Of a stretch of 57,601 nt of DNA, positions 24,795-32,276 are shown in pieces. Origin of the DNA: JBGPYB01 sp041493035 (GTDB lineage Bacteria > Acidobacteriota > Vicinamibacteria > Fen-336); contig JBGPYB010000008.1 of NCBI GenBank assembly GCA_041493035.1, positions 1 to 57,601 on the forward strand, in the 5' to 3' direction. A program made the translations under genes and the position numbers. Position 1 is the stretch's first letter. The number at the start of each line of letters is the position of its first letter. The notes under the pieces were generated by a model, which was not told the origin of the DNA, searched no databases, and was given only the letters and a program-made list of their open reading frames with translations.

Positions 24795-25664
24795 TCACTG
24801 ATAGATCGTTCCCGTGTTGATCACCGGCTGGGCGGCGCGTTCCCCGCACAGGACGACCAGCAGGTTGCTCACCATCGCGGCCTTCCGTTCCTCGTCGAGG
24901 GTGACGATCTTCTGGCGCGACAGGCGCTCGAGCGCCATCTCGACCATTCCCACGGCTCCTTCCACGATCCGCGTCCGCGCGGCGATGATCGCCCCGGCCT
25001 GCTGACGCTGCAGCATGGCGGCGGCGATCTCGGCGGCATAGGCCAAGTGGCTGAGGCGCGCCTCGACCACCTCGACGCCGGCCTTCGCGAGCCGGTCGTG
25101 CAGCTCCGTCTTCAGGTCTTTGGCCACGGCCGCGGTGCTGCCGCGCAGGGAGACCTGCCCGTCCTCGTGGGCGTCGTACGGGTAGCGAGTCGCCAGGTTG
25201 CGGACCGCGGCTTCACTCTGGACCTTCAGGTAGTTCTCGTAGTCGTCGACCTCGAAACAGGCCTCCGCCGTATCGACGACCTTCCACACGATGACCGCGG
25301 CGATGTCGATGGGGTTGCCATCGCTGTCGTTGACCTTGAGACGGGCGCTTTCGAAATTGCGCACGCGGAGCGAGACCCGGCGCTTCGTATAGAAGGGATT
25401 GGCCCAGCGGAGCCCCTCGGTGCGAGAGGTGCCGGCGTAGTCGCCGAAGAGCTGGAGAACCAGGCCCTCGTTGGGGTTCACGACGAAGAAGCCCCCGAGC
25501 GACACGAGGCAAACCAAGGCCACGAAGCCCCAGCCGAAGCTCCAGAGTCGATCCGAGGCCACGAAAGCGCGCACCATGGTGTAGCCCGAGAAGCCCAGGA
25601 TCCCCAGTAATACGGGGAACGCCACCAGGCCCGAGATCGTGGACAACTCCTTCTCGCGGATCAT
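24795..25664 (-). CDS. SPFH/band-7 domain membrane protein
   Basis: This 289-residue protein is of the stomatin/prohibitin/flotillin superfamily. Two membrane helices (about 9-35 and 41-62) precede the band-7 domain at about 65-240, beginning FVVNPNEGLVLQLFG. A C-terminal Ala/Glu-rich helix near 200-245 should drive oligomer formation. Such proteins organise membrane microdomains. The ATG at 25664 has AGGAGG six bases upstream; a GTG at 25667 is possible. It heads the cluster with DUF4019, the ribbon-helix-helix protein and the small membrane protein, under one operator-like promoter. Confidence 0.88.
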   Translation of the reverse strand: MIREKELSTISGLVAFPVLLGILGFSGYTMVRAFVASDRLWSFGWGFVALVCLVSLGGFFVVNPNEGLVLQLFGDYAGTSRTEGLRWANPFYTKRRVSLRVRNFESARLKVNDSDGNPIDIAAVIVWKVVDTAEACFEVDDYENYLKVQSEAAVRNLATRYPYDAHEDGQVSLRGSTAAVAKDLKTELHDRLAKAGVEVVEARLSHLAYAAEIAAAMLQRQQAGAIIAARTRIVEGAVGMVEMALERLSRQKIVTLDEERKAAMVSNLLVVLCGERAAQPVINTGTIYQ

Positions 25665-25679
25665 CACATGCCTCCTGAC

Positions 25680-25718
25680 TGATATCACTACAGTATCATT
25701 ACGCAATCACGCCGTCAA
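25680..25718 (-). promoter_or_regulatory. promoter with operator-like palindrome for the SPFH cluster
   Basis: Reading toward the SPFH gene, TTGACG (25713-25718) is 17 bases from TACTGT (25690-25695). The -10 lies inside TGATA-N9-TATCA (25680-25698), an imperfect palindrome. The architecture suggests repression by a dimeric regulator; the cluster's own ribbon-helix-helix protein is a candidate. Confidence 0.5.
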
Positions 25719-25762
25719 GAGTTCCACGGCGTTTTGAGGAGGCGGCGAAGAACGGAAAGGGC

Positions 25763-25789
25763 AACCACGGAGGCACGGAGATCACGGAG
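25763..25789. repeat. dispersed CACGGAG repeat, second copy
   Basis: These 27 bases match 12515-12541 exactly in reverse complement. This copy is solitary, without the tandem 9-mer arm. It lies in a 238-base noncoding stretch between the SPFH start and a lipoprotein gene; the rest holds a GCGGGA/TCCCGC hairpin (25837-25853) and a terminator-like stem. Confidence 0.8.
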
Positions 25790-25870
25790 AAACGCAGGAA
25801 GGATCCGGGACCGAGCAGGCACAGGATGCGAGCGAAGCGGGATTCACTCCCGCGGAGCGAGCGGGGGTTC

Positions 25871-25897
25871 AAAGGGGGGGCGGCGCAGCCCCCTTTT
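25871..25897. terminator. intrinsic terminator-like hairpin
   Basis: AAAGGGGG...C is paired with G...CCCCCTTT around a short GGCGCA loop and followed on the plus strand by more T. On the minus strand it lies just after the lipoprotein stop at 25903 and would end the TPR/lipoprotein transcript. Confidence 0.65.
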
Positions 25898-25902
25898 TCT
25901 CA

Positions 25903-26241
25903 CTAAGGACAGGCGCCGGCTGTGTCCTGGATCTGCTTCTTGAGGTTGGTGAGGGTGGATCGCGCGGCGCCCGTGCGGACTTGCGGCAGAGCCGCGTCGA
26001 GGGCGGCCTGGGCGCGAGGGAACGCAGCCTTCACGGCGTCGCAATCCCCCGCTGCCCGAACGACCTCGCCTGCCGCCGCCTGCGCCTGCTTCACGATGGG
26101 CAGGTCGTGGCCGATGTCCCCGACATCCTGGCCAAGGCCCTGGGGAGCCGGCGAGGCCGCGTCGGAGGCACCCCGGCCACAGCCAGAAATGCTCAGGATC
26201 GCCATTGCCGAAGAAACGGCCAAGGGCCAGAAGGCTTTCAC
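25903..26241 (-). CDS. small lipoprotein of unknown function
   Basis: This 112-residue protein starts at GTG, overlapping the TPR gene stop as GTGA. The leader ends at a lipobox (SISGC, Cys at residue 21). The mature part is Ala-rich and helical, with a Cys pair (DCDAVK and GACP) that could form a disulfide. No family is recognised. Coupling to the large TPR protein suggests an envelope partner. Confidence 0.7.
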   Translation of the reverse strand: MKAFWPLAVSSAMAILSISGCGRGASDAASPAPQGLGQDVGDIGHDLPIVKQAQAAAGEVVRAAGDCDAVKAAFPRAQAALDAALPQVRTGAARSTLTNLKKQIQDTAGACP

Positions 26242-27746
26242 TTGATCGCCTCCCCTGCTTCGACCCGTCCCAGGTACTGAAGCAAGGTCGGCTCTTTGTA
26301 CCCCAGCTCCCGGGCTTTCCCTGCGAACTTCTTGAAGTTGGCGGCGTCCTTCAGGCCGAAGTAGCACCAGCCGAGAAACGCATGAGCCTGGTCGCTGTTC
26401 GGCGCGATCGCCACGGCCTTCTCGAGAGCGGCGATCGCGTCCTTGTAGCGCTTCGCACCCAGATGCGCCTGGCCGAGATAGATCCAGGCGTCGGGCCGAG
26501 CGTAGCCGGGGCTCCCGGTGACCTTGATCAGCTCTGGCACGGCCTTGTCGAAATCCTTCGTCGCGGTCAGCGCCGCCCCGAGGTTGGTCCGATAGGTTGT
26601 GTTCGTCGGGTCGATGGTCACCGCCTTCTGGTAGAACGGCAGGGCGGCGGCGGCGTTCCCCTTGACGACCTGCTGGACGTATCCGAGCTGGAACTGCGCC
26701 TCGCCGTCGCCGGGTGCCAACTCGACGGCCTTCTGAAGCTCGACGATGGCGGCGTCGGGCTGCCGCTTCGCCACGAGAGCCTTGGCGAGGCCCACGCGCG
26801 CCGCGGCCAGGTTGGGCTCCTTGTCGCGCAGCGCGGTGAGGGTCTGAATGGCCATGTCGATCTGGCCGGACGCAAGGTCGGAGAGGGCCTCAGCCACCGT
26901 CACCTCTTGGACCAGCCGCTGGGCATCGGCATCGCCTTCGGCCATGGCCGCAGCGGTGGCGGCATCGGCCATGGCGTCGCCGGGGCGGTTGAGCGCCACC
27001 TTGACCCGCGCCGATTCCTTGTACGCCTCGATCGCGCCGGGTGCCGCCGCGATCGCTTGCTGGAGCAGCGGCTCCGCCTCGGCCGCTCGGCCGGTCTTGC
27101 GGAGCACGCGGGCCAGGCCGACGCTCGCCGCGATGCGCGTTTCAGGGGCCTCGATCCCGCCGCGATACGCCTTCTCGGCGGCGACCATGTCCCCTCGCGC
27201 TTCCTGCGCGGCTCCCATGGCAGTGGACGCGGCCGCACCTGCGCCGGCAGCGGCCGCGGCTTCAGCCAGGGCGACGGCCTCATCCGCCTTTCCCTGGCGC
27301 GCCCGGGCCTTCGCCAGCGCGACCTTCGGCCACGGCCCGGCGGCGTCGGCAGCCAGCGCCGCGTCAGCCGTTGCAACCGACTCGGAGATGCCCCGCAGGT
27401 CCTGGAGGGACGAGAGACGCCCCAGGGCTTCTCCCTTCTTGGTCCCAGTCAGTTTGGTCGAGGCCGCCTTGTAGGCGTCCATGGACAAATCCAGGTCCCC
27501 TTTGGATTCGAGAAGGCGTCCAAGGCGCAGCGAGACGTCGCCGGAAACATCTTGCTCGGCCGCCTTCTTGAGGATGGCCACCGCTCCCTCGATGTCCCCG
27601 GCCGCGGATTTCTGATCGGCTTGCGCCAGGAGTTCTTCGACGGAAACACCGGCGCGTGGGGCGGCCTTCTTGCTGTCCTTGGTCTTGTCGTCGGCCGAAG
27701 TGGGGAGCGTCACGGCAAGAGCCGCGGCGAGAATCCAGTATTTCAA
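26238..27746 (-). CDS. exported TPR-repeat protein
   Basis: This 502-residue protein has a signal peptide (residues 1-18) and tetratricopeptide repeats along nearly its whole length, for example AGDIEGAVAILKKAAEQD near 50 and DAIAALEKAVAIAPNSDQAH near 440. It is an alanine-rich helical scaffold, probably periplasmic and used for protein-protein contacts. It is the first gene of a pair with the small lipoprotein, joined by GTGA. A TAGAGT hexamer lies 18 bases before the ATG. No catalytic domain. Confidence 0.85.
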   Translation of the reverse strand: MKYWILAAALAVTLPTSADDKTKDSKKAAPRAGVSVEELLAQADQKSAAGDIEGAVAILKKAAEQDVSGDVSLRLGRLLESKGDLDLSMDAYKAASTKLTGTKKGEALGRLSSLQDLRGISESVATADAALAADAAGPWPKVALAKARARQGKADEAVALAEAAAAAGAGAAASTAMGAAQEARGDMVAAEKAYRGGIEAPETRIAASVGLARVLRKTGRAAEAEPLLQQAIAAAPGAIEAYKESARVKVALNRPGDAMADAATAAAMAEGDADAQRLVQEVTVAEALSDLASGQIDMAIQTLTALRDKEPNLAAARVGLAKALVAKRQPDAAIVELQKAVELAPGDGEAQFQLGYVQQVVKGNAAAALPFYQKAVTIDPTNTTYRTNLGAALTATKDFDKAVPELIKVTGSPGYARPDAWIYLGQAHLGAKRYKDAIAALEKAVAIAPNSDQAHAFLGWCYFGLKDAANFKKFAGKARELGYKEPTLLQYLGRVEAGEAIK

Positions 27747-27763
27747 GGGGCCTCCCGCGGAGC

Positions 27764-27769
27764 ACTCTA
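27764..27769 (-). promoter_or_regulatory. putative -10 element TAGAGT of the TPR gene
   Basis: TAGAGT on the minus strand, 18 bases from the TPR start, leaving a leader of about 11 bases that still holds GGGAGG. Confidence 0.45.
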
Positions 27770-27848
27770 GGCCCGTCCACGGGGCGCGTCAAGGAGGGCG
27801 AAGAAATACGCAATCGCCTCCCCGCGAGAAAGTCGGTCCTGGCTGCGC

Positions 27849-27854
27849 TAGAGT
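27849..27854 (+). promoter_or_regulatory. putative -10 element TAGAGT of the OPT transporter gene
   Basis: TAGAGT lies 27 bases before the OPT start, with GGAGGG between them. No clear -35 box. Confidence 0.45.
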
Positions 27855-27880
27855 TCGACCAGCCCCATTCTGGAGGGCCG

Positions 27881-29878
27881 ATGGACGCCGCCCCCGAAAG
27901 CAAATCGCTTCCCGAGAACGCCTACGCGCTCCTCCCGCCGGGCGAGGTCTACAAGCCTCTCGTCCCGGCCGAGGCCGAGCTTCCGCAAGTCACCGCGCGC
28001 TCGCTGGGTTGGGGACTCTTCCTCTGCGTCGTCTTCACAGTGGCCTCGGCGTATTCCGGGCTGAAGGTAGGGCAGGTGATGGAGGCGGCCATCCCCATCT
28101 CCATCCTGGCCATCGGCCTCGCGCGAGCCTACGGCCGTCGCTCGAGCCTCCTCGAGAACCTGATCATCACGGGCGTCGGGGGCGTCGCCGGCGGTCTCGT
28201 GGCCGGCGCCATCTTCACCCTCCCGGCGCTCTACATCCTGAAGCTCGACCCCAACCCCATTCAGACGACCTTCATCTGCCTGGCTGGCGGGTCCCTCGGG
28301 ATCCTCTTCCTGATCCCGCTCCGCCGCTATTTCGTCCGCGAGATGCACGGGCGGCTCCCGTACCCCGAGGCCACGGCCATCACCGAGGTTCTCGTGACGG
28401 GCGAGAAGGGAGGCTCCCAGGCGCGGCTCCTCCTGGAGGCCACGGCCATCTCGGGGGTCTACGATTTCTTCGCGACCACGTTCCAGATCTGGCGCGAGTT
28501 CGTGGACCTCCAGTTCATCCCGGCGGTCCGCACACTGGCGGAGCGAGCGAAGGTCGCCTTCAGCTTCGATGCGATCGCCTTCATCCTCGGCCTCGGCTAC
28601 GTGATGGGGCTGCGCTCGTCGCTGATCCTCTGCGCCGGCGGCTTCCTCTCGAACTTCGTCCTCGTGCCGCTGATCTGGATGATGGGCCGCCATGTTGCGG
28701 GGGCGATCTATCCCGGTCCGGTGCCGATTTCGGAGATGTCCGCGGCCCTCATCTACTCCAAGTATGTGAGGCTCATCGGCGTCGGAGCCATCGCGACGGC
28801 GGGAATCTTCGGGATCCTCAAGTCCCTCCGGATCGTGGCCGGCTCCTTCGCCATCGCGGCTCGGGCCTTCCGCCAGGGCGAAGAAGGTGTCGAGCGAACG
28901 GACCGGGACATGTCCGTGGGGACCCTGCTGGTCGGCGTCGCGGTCTCGGCGGTTGCTGCGGGTGTCTTCTTCGCGAGCCTCGGAGCCTCGATCACCGTGG
29001 TGCTCGTTGGGCTCGGCCTGGCCCTCGTCTTTTCGTTCTTCCTCGCGTCGGTGGCCGCCAACGCGATAGCCACGACGGCCCGAAACCCGGTCTCCGGAAT
29101 GACCATGCTGACGATCATCCTCTCGTCGGTGGTTCTGCTCCGGTTCGGCCTTGCGGGAACCACCGGAATGTTCTTCGTGATGGCGATCGCGGGAATGGTC
29201 TGCACGGCGCTCTCCGTCTCCGGCCAGTTGGTGACTGACCTGAAGGCCGGCTACTGGCTCGGCGCGACACCCGCTGCCCAGGAGAAAGTGAAGTTTCTGG
29301 GGGTCGCAGCCGGGGCAGCGGCGGCCGGATTGACGATCGCGATCCTGGCGAAGACCTTCCAGTTCGGCGAGGCGGCGCCTGGGGATCCCCGGCAGGTACT
29401 CCCGGCTCCTCAAGCCGCGATCATGAAGACGCTGGTCGAAGGCTTCATGAACCGCCAGCCCGTGGCCTACGTCCTCTTCGGGGCCGGAGGCGTCATCGCC
29501 GTGATCATGGAGATGCTGGGCGTCCCGGCGTTGATCTTCGCTCTGGGCATGTACCTCCCCCTGGAGTTGAACACGCCGGCCCTCGTGGGAGGCATCCTCT
29601 CCCACTTCCTGAACGCGCGATCCGAAGCCATCGGTGGAAAGCGGGGAGCGTCGGTCCGCGAGCGCGGCGTCGTCATCGCCTCGGGGCTGATGGCCGGAGG
29701 TGCCCTGGGCGGTGTCTTCGGCGCCGCTCTCCGGCTTTTCCCCTGGTATGCCGAGGACCGGATTCAGTCTCCGTTCTATGGCAACGTCCCTGTTGCTCAA
29801 TCGGTCTCGGCCCTCCTGTTCGTGGGCTTGTGTCTGTACGTTTGGTTCCGGTCTCTTCGCGAAGCCAAGGAGACATAG
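27881..29878 (+). CDS. OPT-family oligopeptide transporter
   Basis: This 665-residue inner-membrane protein has about 14-16 hydrophobic helices. It belongs to the OPT superfamily, which imports oligopeptides or metal-chelate conjugates with protons. Family features include AYSGLKVGQVMEAAIP near residue 60, YPEATAITEVL near 165 and a final QSVSALLFVGLCLYVW helix. The ATG at 27881 is preceded by GGAGGG; upstream starts would enter noncoding sequence. The stop is immediately followed by the phosphofructokinase start with no gap, so the two are co-transcribed. Substrate is unknown. Confidence 0.9.
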   Translation: MDAAPESKSLPENAYALLPPGEVYKPLVPAEAELPQVTARSLGWGLFLCVVFTVASAYSGLKVGQVMEAAIPISILAIGLARAYGRRSSLLENLIITGVGGVAGGLVAGAIFTLPALYILKLDPNPIQTTFICLAGGSLGILFLIPLRRYFVREMHGRLPYPEATAITEVLVTGEKGGSQARLLLEATAISGVYDFFATTFQIWREFVDLQFIPAVRTLAERAKVAFSFDAIAFILGLGYVMGLRSSLILCAGGFLSNFVLVPLIWMMGRHVAGAIYPGPVPISEMSAALIYSKYVRLIGVGAIATAGIFGILKSLRIVAGSFAIAARAFRQGEEGVERTDRDMSVGTLLVGVAVSAVAAGVFFASLGASITVVLVGLGLALVFSFFLASVAANAIATTARNPVSGMTMLTIILSSVVLLRFGLAGTTGMFFVMAIAGMVCTALSVSGQLVTDLKAGYWLGATPAAQEKVKFLGVAAGAAAAGLTIAILAKTFQFGEAAPGDPRQVLPAPQAAIMKTLVEGFMNRQPVAYVLFGAGGVIAVIMEMLGVPALIFALGMYLPLELNTPALVGGILSHFLNARSEAIGGKRGASVRERGVVIASGLMAGGALGGVFGAALRLFPWYAEDRIQSPFYGNVPVAQSVSALLFVGLCLYVWFRSLREAKET

Positions 29879-31213
29879 ATGGAAGAGAGCCACCGCAAGA
29901 AGCTTGCGATCCTCGTTGGAGGCGGCCCCGCCCCTGGGATCAACAGCGTCATCGGCGCTGCGACAATCCGCTCAGCACTCGAGGGCGTCGAGGTCCTGGG
30001 AGTCCAGGACGGCTTCCAGTGGCTCATGCAGGGAAACATCGAGCATGTCACCCCCCTCTCCATCGAGGCCGTGAGCCGCATCCACTTCCGCGGCGGGTCG
30101 TTCATCGGGATCTCGCGAGCCAACCCGACCAAGGACCCGCAGCTCCTCGAAAACACCGTGCTCGCGCTCCTTCGCTTGAACGTCTCCCGCCTCATCACAA
30201 TCGGAGGGGACGACACGGCCTACTCGGCCATGAAGCTCGAGGAGAAGTCAGCCGGACGCATCAGCGTGGTCCACGTTCCGAAGACCATCGACAACGACCT
30301 GGACCTGCCGCCCTGGGTGGACACCTTCGGCTTCCAGACGGCGCGTCACGTGGGGGTCGAGATCGTCAAGAACCTGATGGTGGACGCTCACACGACGTCG
30401 CGCTGGTACTTCATCATCGCCATGGGGCGAAAGGCCGGCCACCTGGCCCTCGGCATCGGCAAGGCCGCCGGCGCAACCCTGACGCTGTTGCCCGAGGAGT
30501 TCGTAGGACAGAAGATCCGCTTGAAGACGGTGGTCGACACCCTCGTCGGGGCGGTCATCAAGCGCCTGGCCTACGGCCGACGCGACGGAGTCGCCATCAT
30601 CGCCGAGGGGCTCGTCCTCGACATCGAGCCCGAAGACCTCGCCATTCTGGAGCACGCCGAGCGCGACGCCCACGGCCACCTGCGGATCGACGAGATCAAC
30701 ATCGGAGAGATCCTGAAGGCCGAGGTCCAGAAGCGCCTCAAGGAGTTCGGCATCAAGACCACCATCGTGGCCAAGAACATCGGCTACGAGCTGCGCTGCG
30801 CCGACCCGATCCCCTTCGACATGGAGTACACCCGCGACCTCGGCTACTGCGCGGTGAAGTACCTTCTCGAAGGGGGCAATGGCGTGATGGTCTCGCTCCA
30901 GGGAGGCCATTTCGTCCCGCTCCCCTTCGCGGACCTCCTGGACCCCAAGACGGGGCGCGCGCGGGTTCGGCTGGTGGACATCCACTCGACCCGCTACGCG
31001 ATCGCGCGGCGCTACATGATCCGGCTGCGGCGAGACGACTTCGACGACCCGTACGAGTTGGCGCGATTCGCAGCCACGGCCCAGCTCACCCTCCAGCAGT
31101 TCCGGGAGCAGTTCGCGTACCTGGTCGAGAACGAGCCCCCACCGCTCGTCATAGCACCCATCGAAGGTGGCGGCGGAGCCAGCGACGCGTCGAAGGCCGA
31201 AGGAATGGCCTAG
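29879..31213 (+). CDS. phosphofructokinase, PPi-dependent type by signature
   Basis: This 444-residue enzyme phosphorylates fructose 6-phosphate in glycolysis. Two diagnostic positions favour pyrophosphate as donor: IGGDDT (near residue 110), where ATP enzymes have GGDGS, and PKTIDND (near 139), where ATP enzymes have PGTIDND. The N-terminal GGGPAPGIN loop and MGRKAGHLAL are intact. PPi enzymes run reversibly and serve glycolysis and gluconeogenesis. It begins on the base after the OPT stop. Its own stop overlaps the convergent DinB-like gene by four bases. The donor assignment follows the published Asp/Lys rule and has exceptions. Confidence 0.88.
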   Translation: MEESHRKKLAILVGGGPAPGINSVIGAATIRSALEGVEVLGVQDGFQWLMQGNIEHVTPLSIEAVSRIHFRGGSFIGISRANPTKDPQLLENTVLALLRLNVSRLITIGGDDTAYSAMKLEEKSAGRISVVHVPKTIDNDLDLPPWVDTFGFQTARHVGVEIVKNLMVDAHTTSRWYFIIAMGRKAGHLALGIGKAAGATLTLLPEEFVGQKIRLKTVVDTLVGAVIKRLAYGRRDGVAIIAEGLVLDIEPEDLAILEHAERDAHGHLRIDEINIGEILKAEVQKRLKEFGIKTTIVAKNIGYELRCADPIPFDMEYTRDLGYCAVKYLLEGGNGVMVSLQGGHFVPLPFADLLDPKTGRARVRLVDIHSTRYAIARRYMIRLRRDDFDDPYELARFAATAQLTLQQFREQFAYLVENEPPPLVIAPIEGGGGASDASKAEGMA

Positions 31214-32124
31214 GCGAGCGCCCGTATGCGACCCAAGTGGCTGCGGTCGTGGCTCGCAAGCACGGTCGCGAGTTGCTCGAGGGTCAGCTCACCGCGTTCC
31301 GGGTGAAGACCCGTGCGTTGCCAGGAGTCATGGGGCAACGCCCGGAGCAGGACGATGGTGTCGTCCCGCAGCCGTTTCCATTCCTTGATGACGGCACGCA
31401 GATCGGCCTCCCGATAGCGCAGCGCCTCGGCCGCCCGGTCGTTGTCGAGCATCCAGAAGCTCGGCCTCTCCTGGTGCGCCATCTTGGTGAAGCGCTCGGC
31501 GTAGATGCGCTCGATGTCCCGCAGATGACAGGCGATCTCGACGATGGCCCACTTGTCGGGGGACGGTCTCCGGCGTAGCGCGTCTTCGGAGAGGCCGCGG
31601 GTCGCGTCGGCCAGGGCGCTCGGCCCGCCCTCGAGGTCCGCGAGGATCTGGTGGCGGCGCTTGATGGCGTCGATCTGTCCGAGATGCGCCTCGTCGTTGC
31701 CGACGGCCTGGCGTCGCAGGAACGTTTCGACCGAGAGAGGCCCGGCGGTCGCGTGGGTCCCGACTCGCCCCCACTGTGCTCCCTTGACCTTCTTGAGAAG
31801 CTTCAGGCTCTCCTTTCGCAGCTTGGCCCAATCGCGGACCACCTCGCCGAGCTTCATCGACCGATAGTCCCGCTCGATGGCGTAGCGGTCGCCGTCGATG
31901 TCGGGCAGCGCCGGGTTGTCTTCGGCCAGGATCCGGCGGTAGCGCTCGATGTACGCCTCGCGCTCCATGTCGCGCAAATGGCAGACGATTTCGTGGATGG
32001 ACCACTTCCCTGGCGCTGGGGTCCAGAGGAGCAGCTTCTTGGGGATCCCCGCCAAGGCCTCCTTGAGCCGCGCTGGAGTTGCAACCAGGGTAGTGAGATG
32101 GCGCTCGCGTTCCTGCTCGTCCAA
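31210..32124 (-). CDS. tandem DinB-like domain protein
   Basis: This 304-residue cytoplasmic protein contains two consecutive DinB-like four-helix domains (about 5-150 and 155-304). Each keeps the metal-site pattern: HLRDMER and EAHLGQI in the first, HLRDIER and SHLGRI in the second. The family binds a divalent metal and includes thiol-dependent transferases and proteins induced by DNA damage; no reaction can be assigned. A fused pair is unusual, since family members normally have one domain of about 150 residues. A TAGAAT hexamer lies upstream. Confidence 0.85.
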   Translation of the reverse strand: MDEQERERHLTTLVATPARLKEALAGIPKKLLLWTPAPGKWSIHEIVCHLRDMEREAYIERYRRILAEDNPALPDIDGDRYAIERDYRSMKLGEVVRDWAKLRKESLKLLKKVKGAQWGRVGTHATAGPLSVETFLRRQAVGNDEAHLGQIDAIKRRHQILADLEGGPSALADATRGLSEDALRRRPSPDKWAIVEIACHLRDIERIYAERFTKMAHQERPSFWMLDNDRAAEALRYREADLRAVIKEWKRLRDDTIVLLRALPHDSWQRTGLHPERGELTLEQLATVLASHDRSHLGRIRALA

Positions 32125-32161
32125 TGGTAGACCTCCCGTAACGGTTCCTCGAGTGCCGAGA

Positions 32162-32167
32162 ATTCTA
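32162..32167 (-). promoter_or_regulatory. putative -10 element TAGAAT of the DinB-like gene
   Basis: TAGAAT on the minus strand, 38 bases before the start, within the divergent region shared with smc. Confidence 0.45.
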
Positions 32168-32240
32168 GCCTGGATTTCCCCCTACGGCGTTGCGCAAACA
32201 GGGGTTAGCGGATTTCTGTGCGGACCCCTTTCCCTTGTGC

Positions 32241-32246
32241 TAGAGT
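32241..32246 (+). promoter_or_regulatory. putative -10 element TAGAGT of smc
   Basis: TAGAGT lies 31 bases before the smc start. The flanking GC before and GC after match the other sites of this type. Confidence 0.45.
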
Positions 32247-32276
32247 GCGGCGTGCTCACAATATCTAGGGGTCTTC

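Noticed and set aside
27848..29893. 681-codon minus-strand frame opposite the OPT transporter
   Set aside because: The plus strand encodes a clear transporter. The antisense product is Arg/Asp/His-rich with no domains, typical of high-GC shadow frames.
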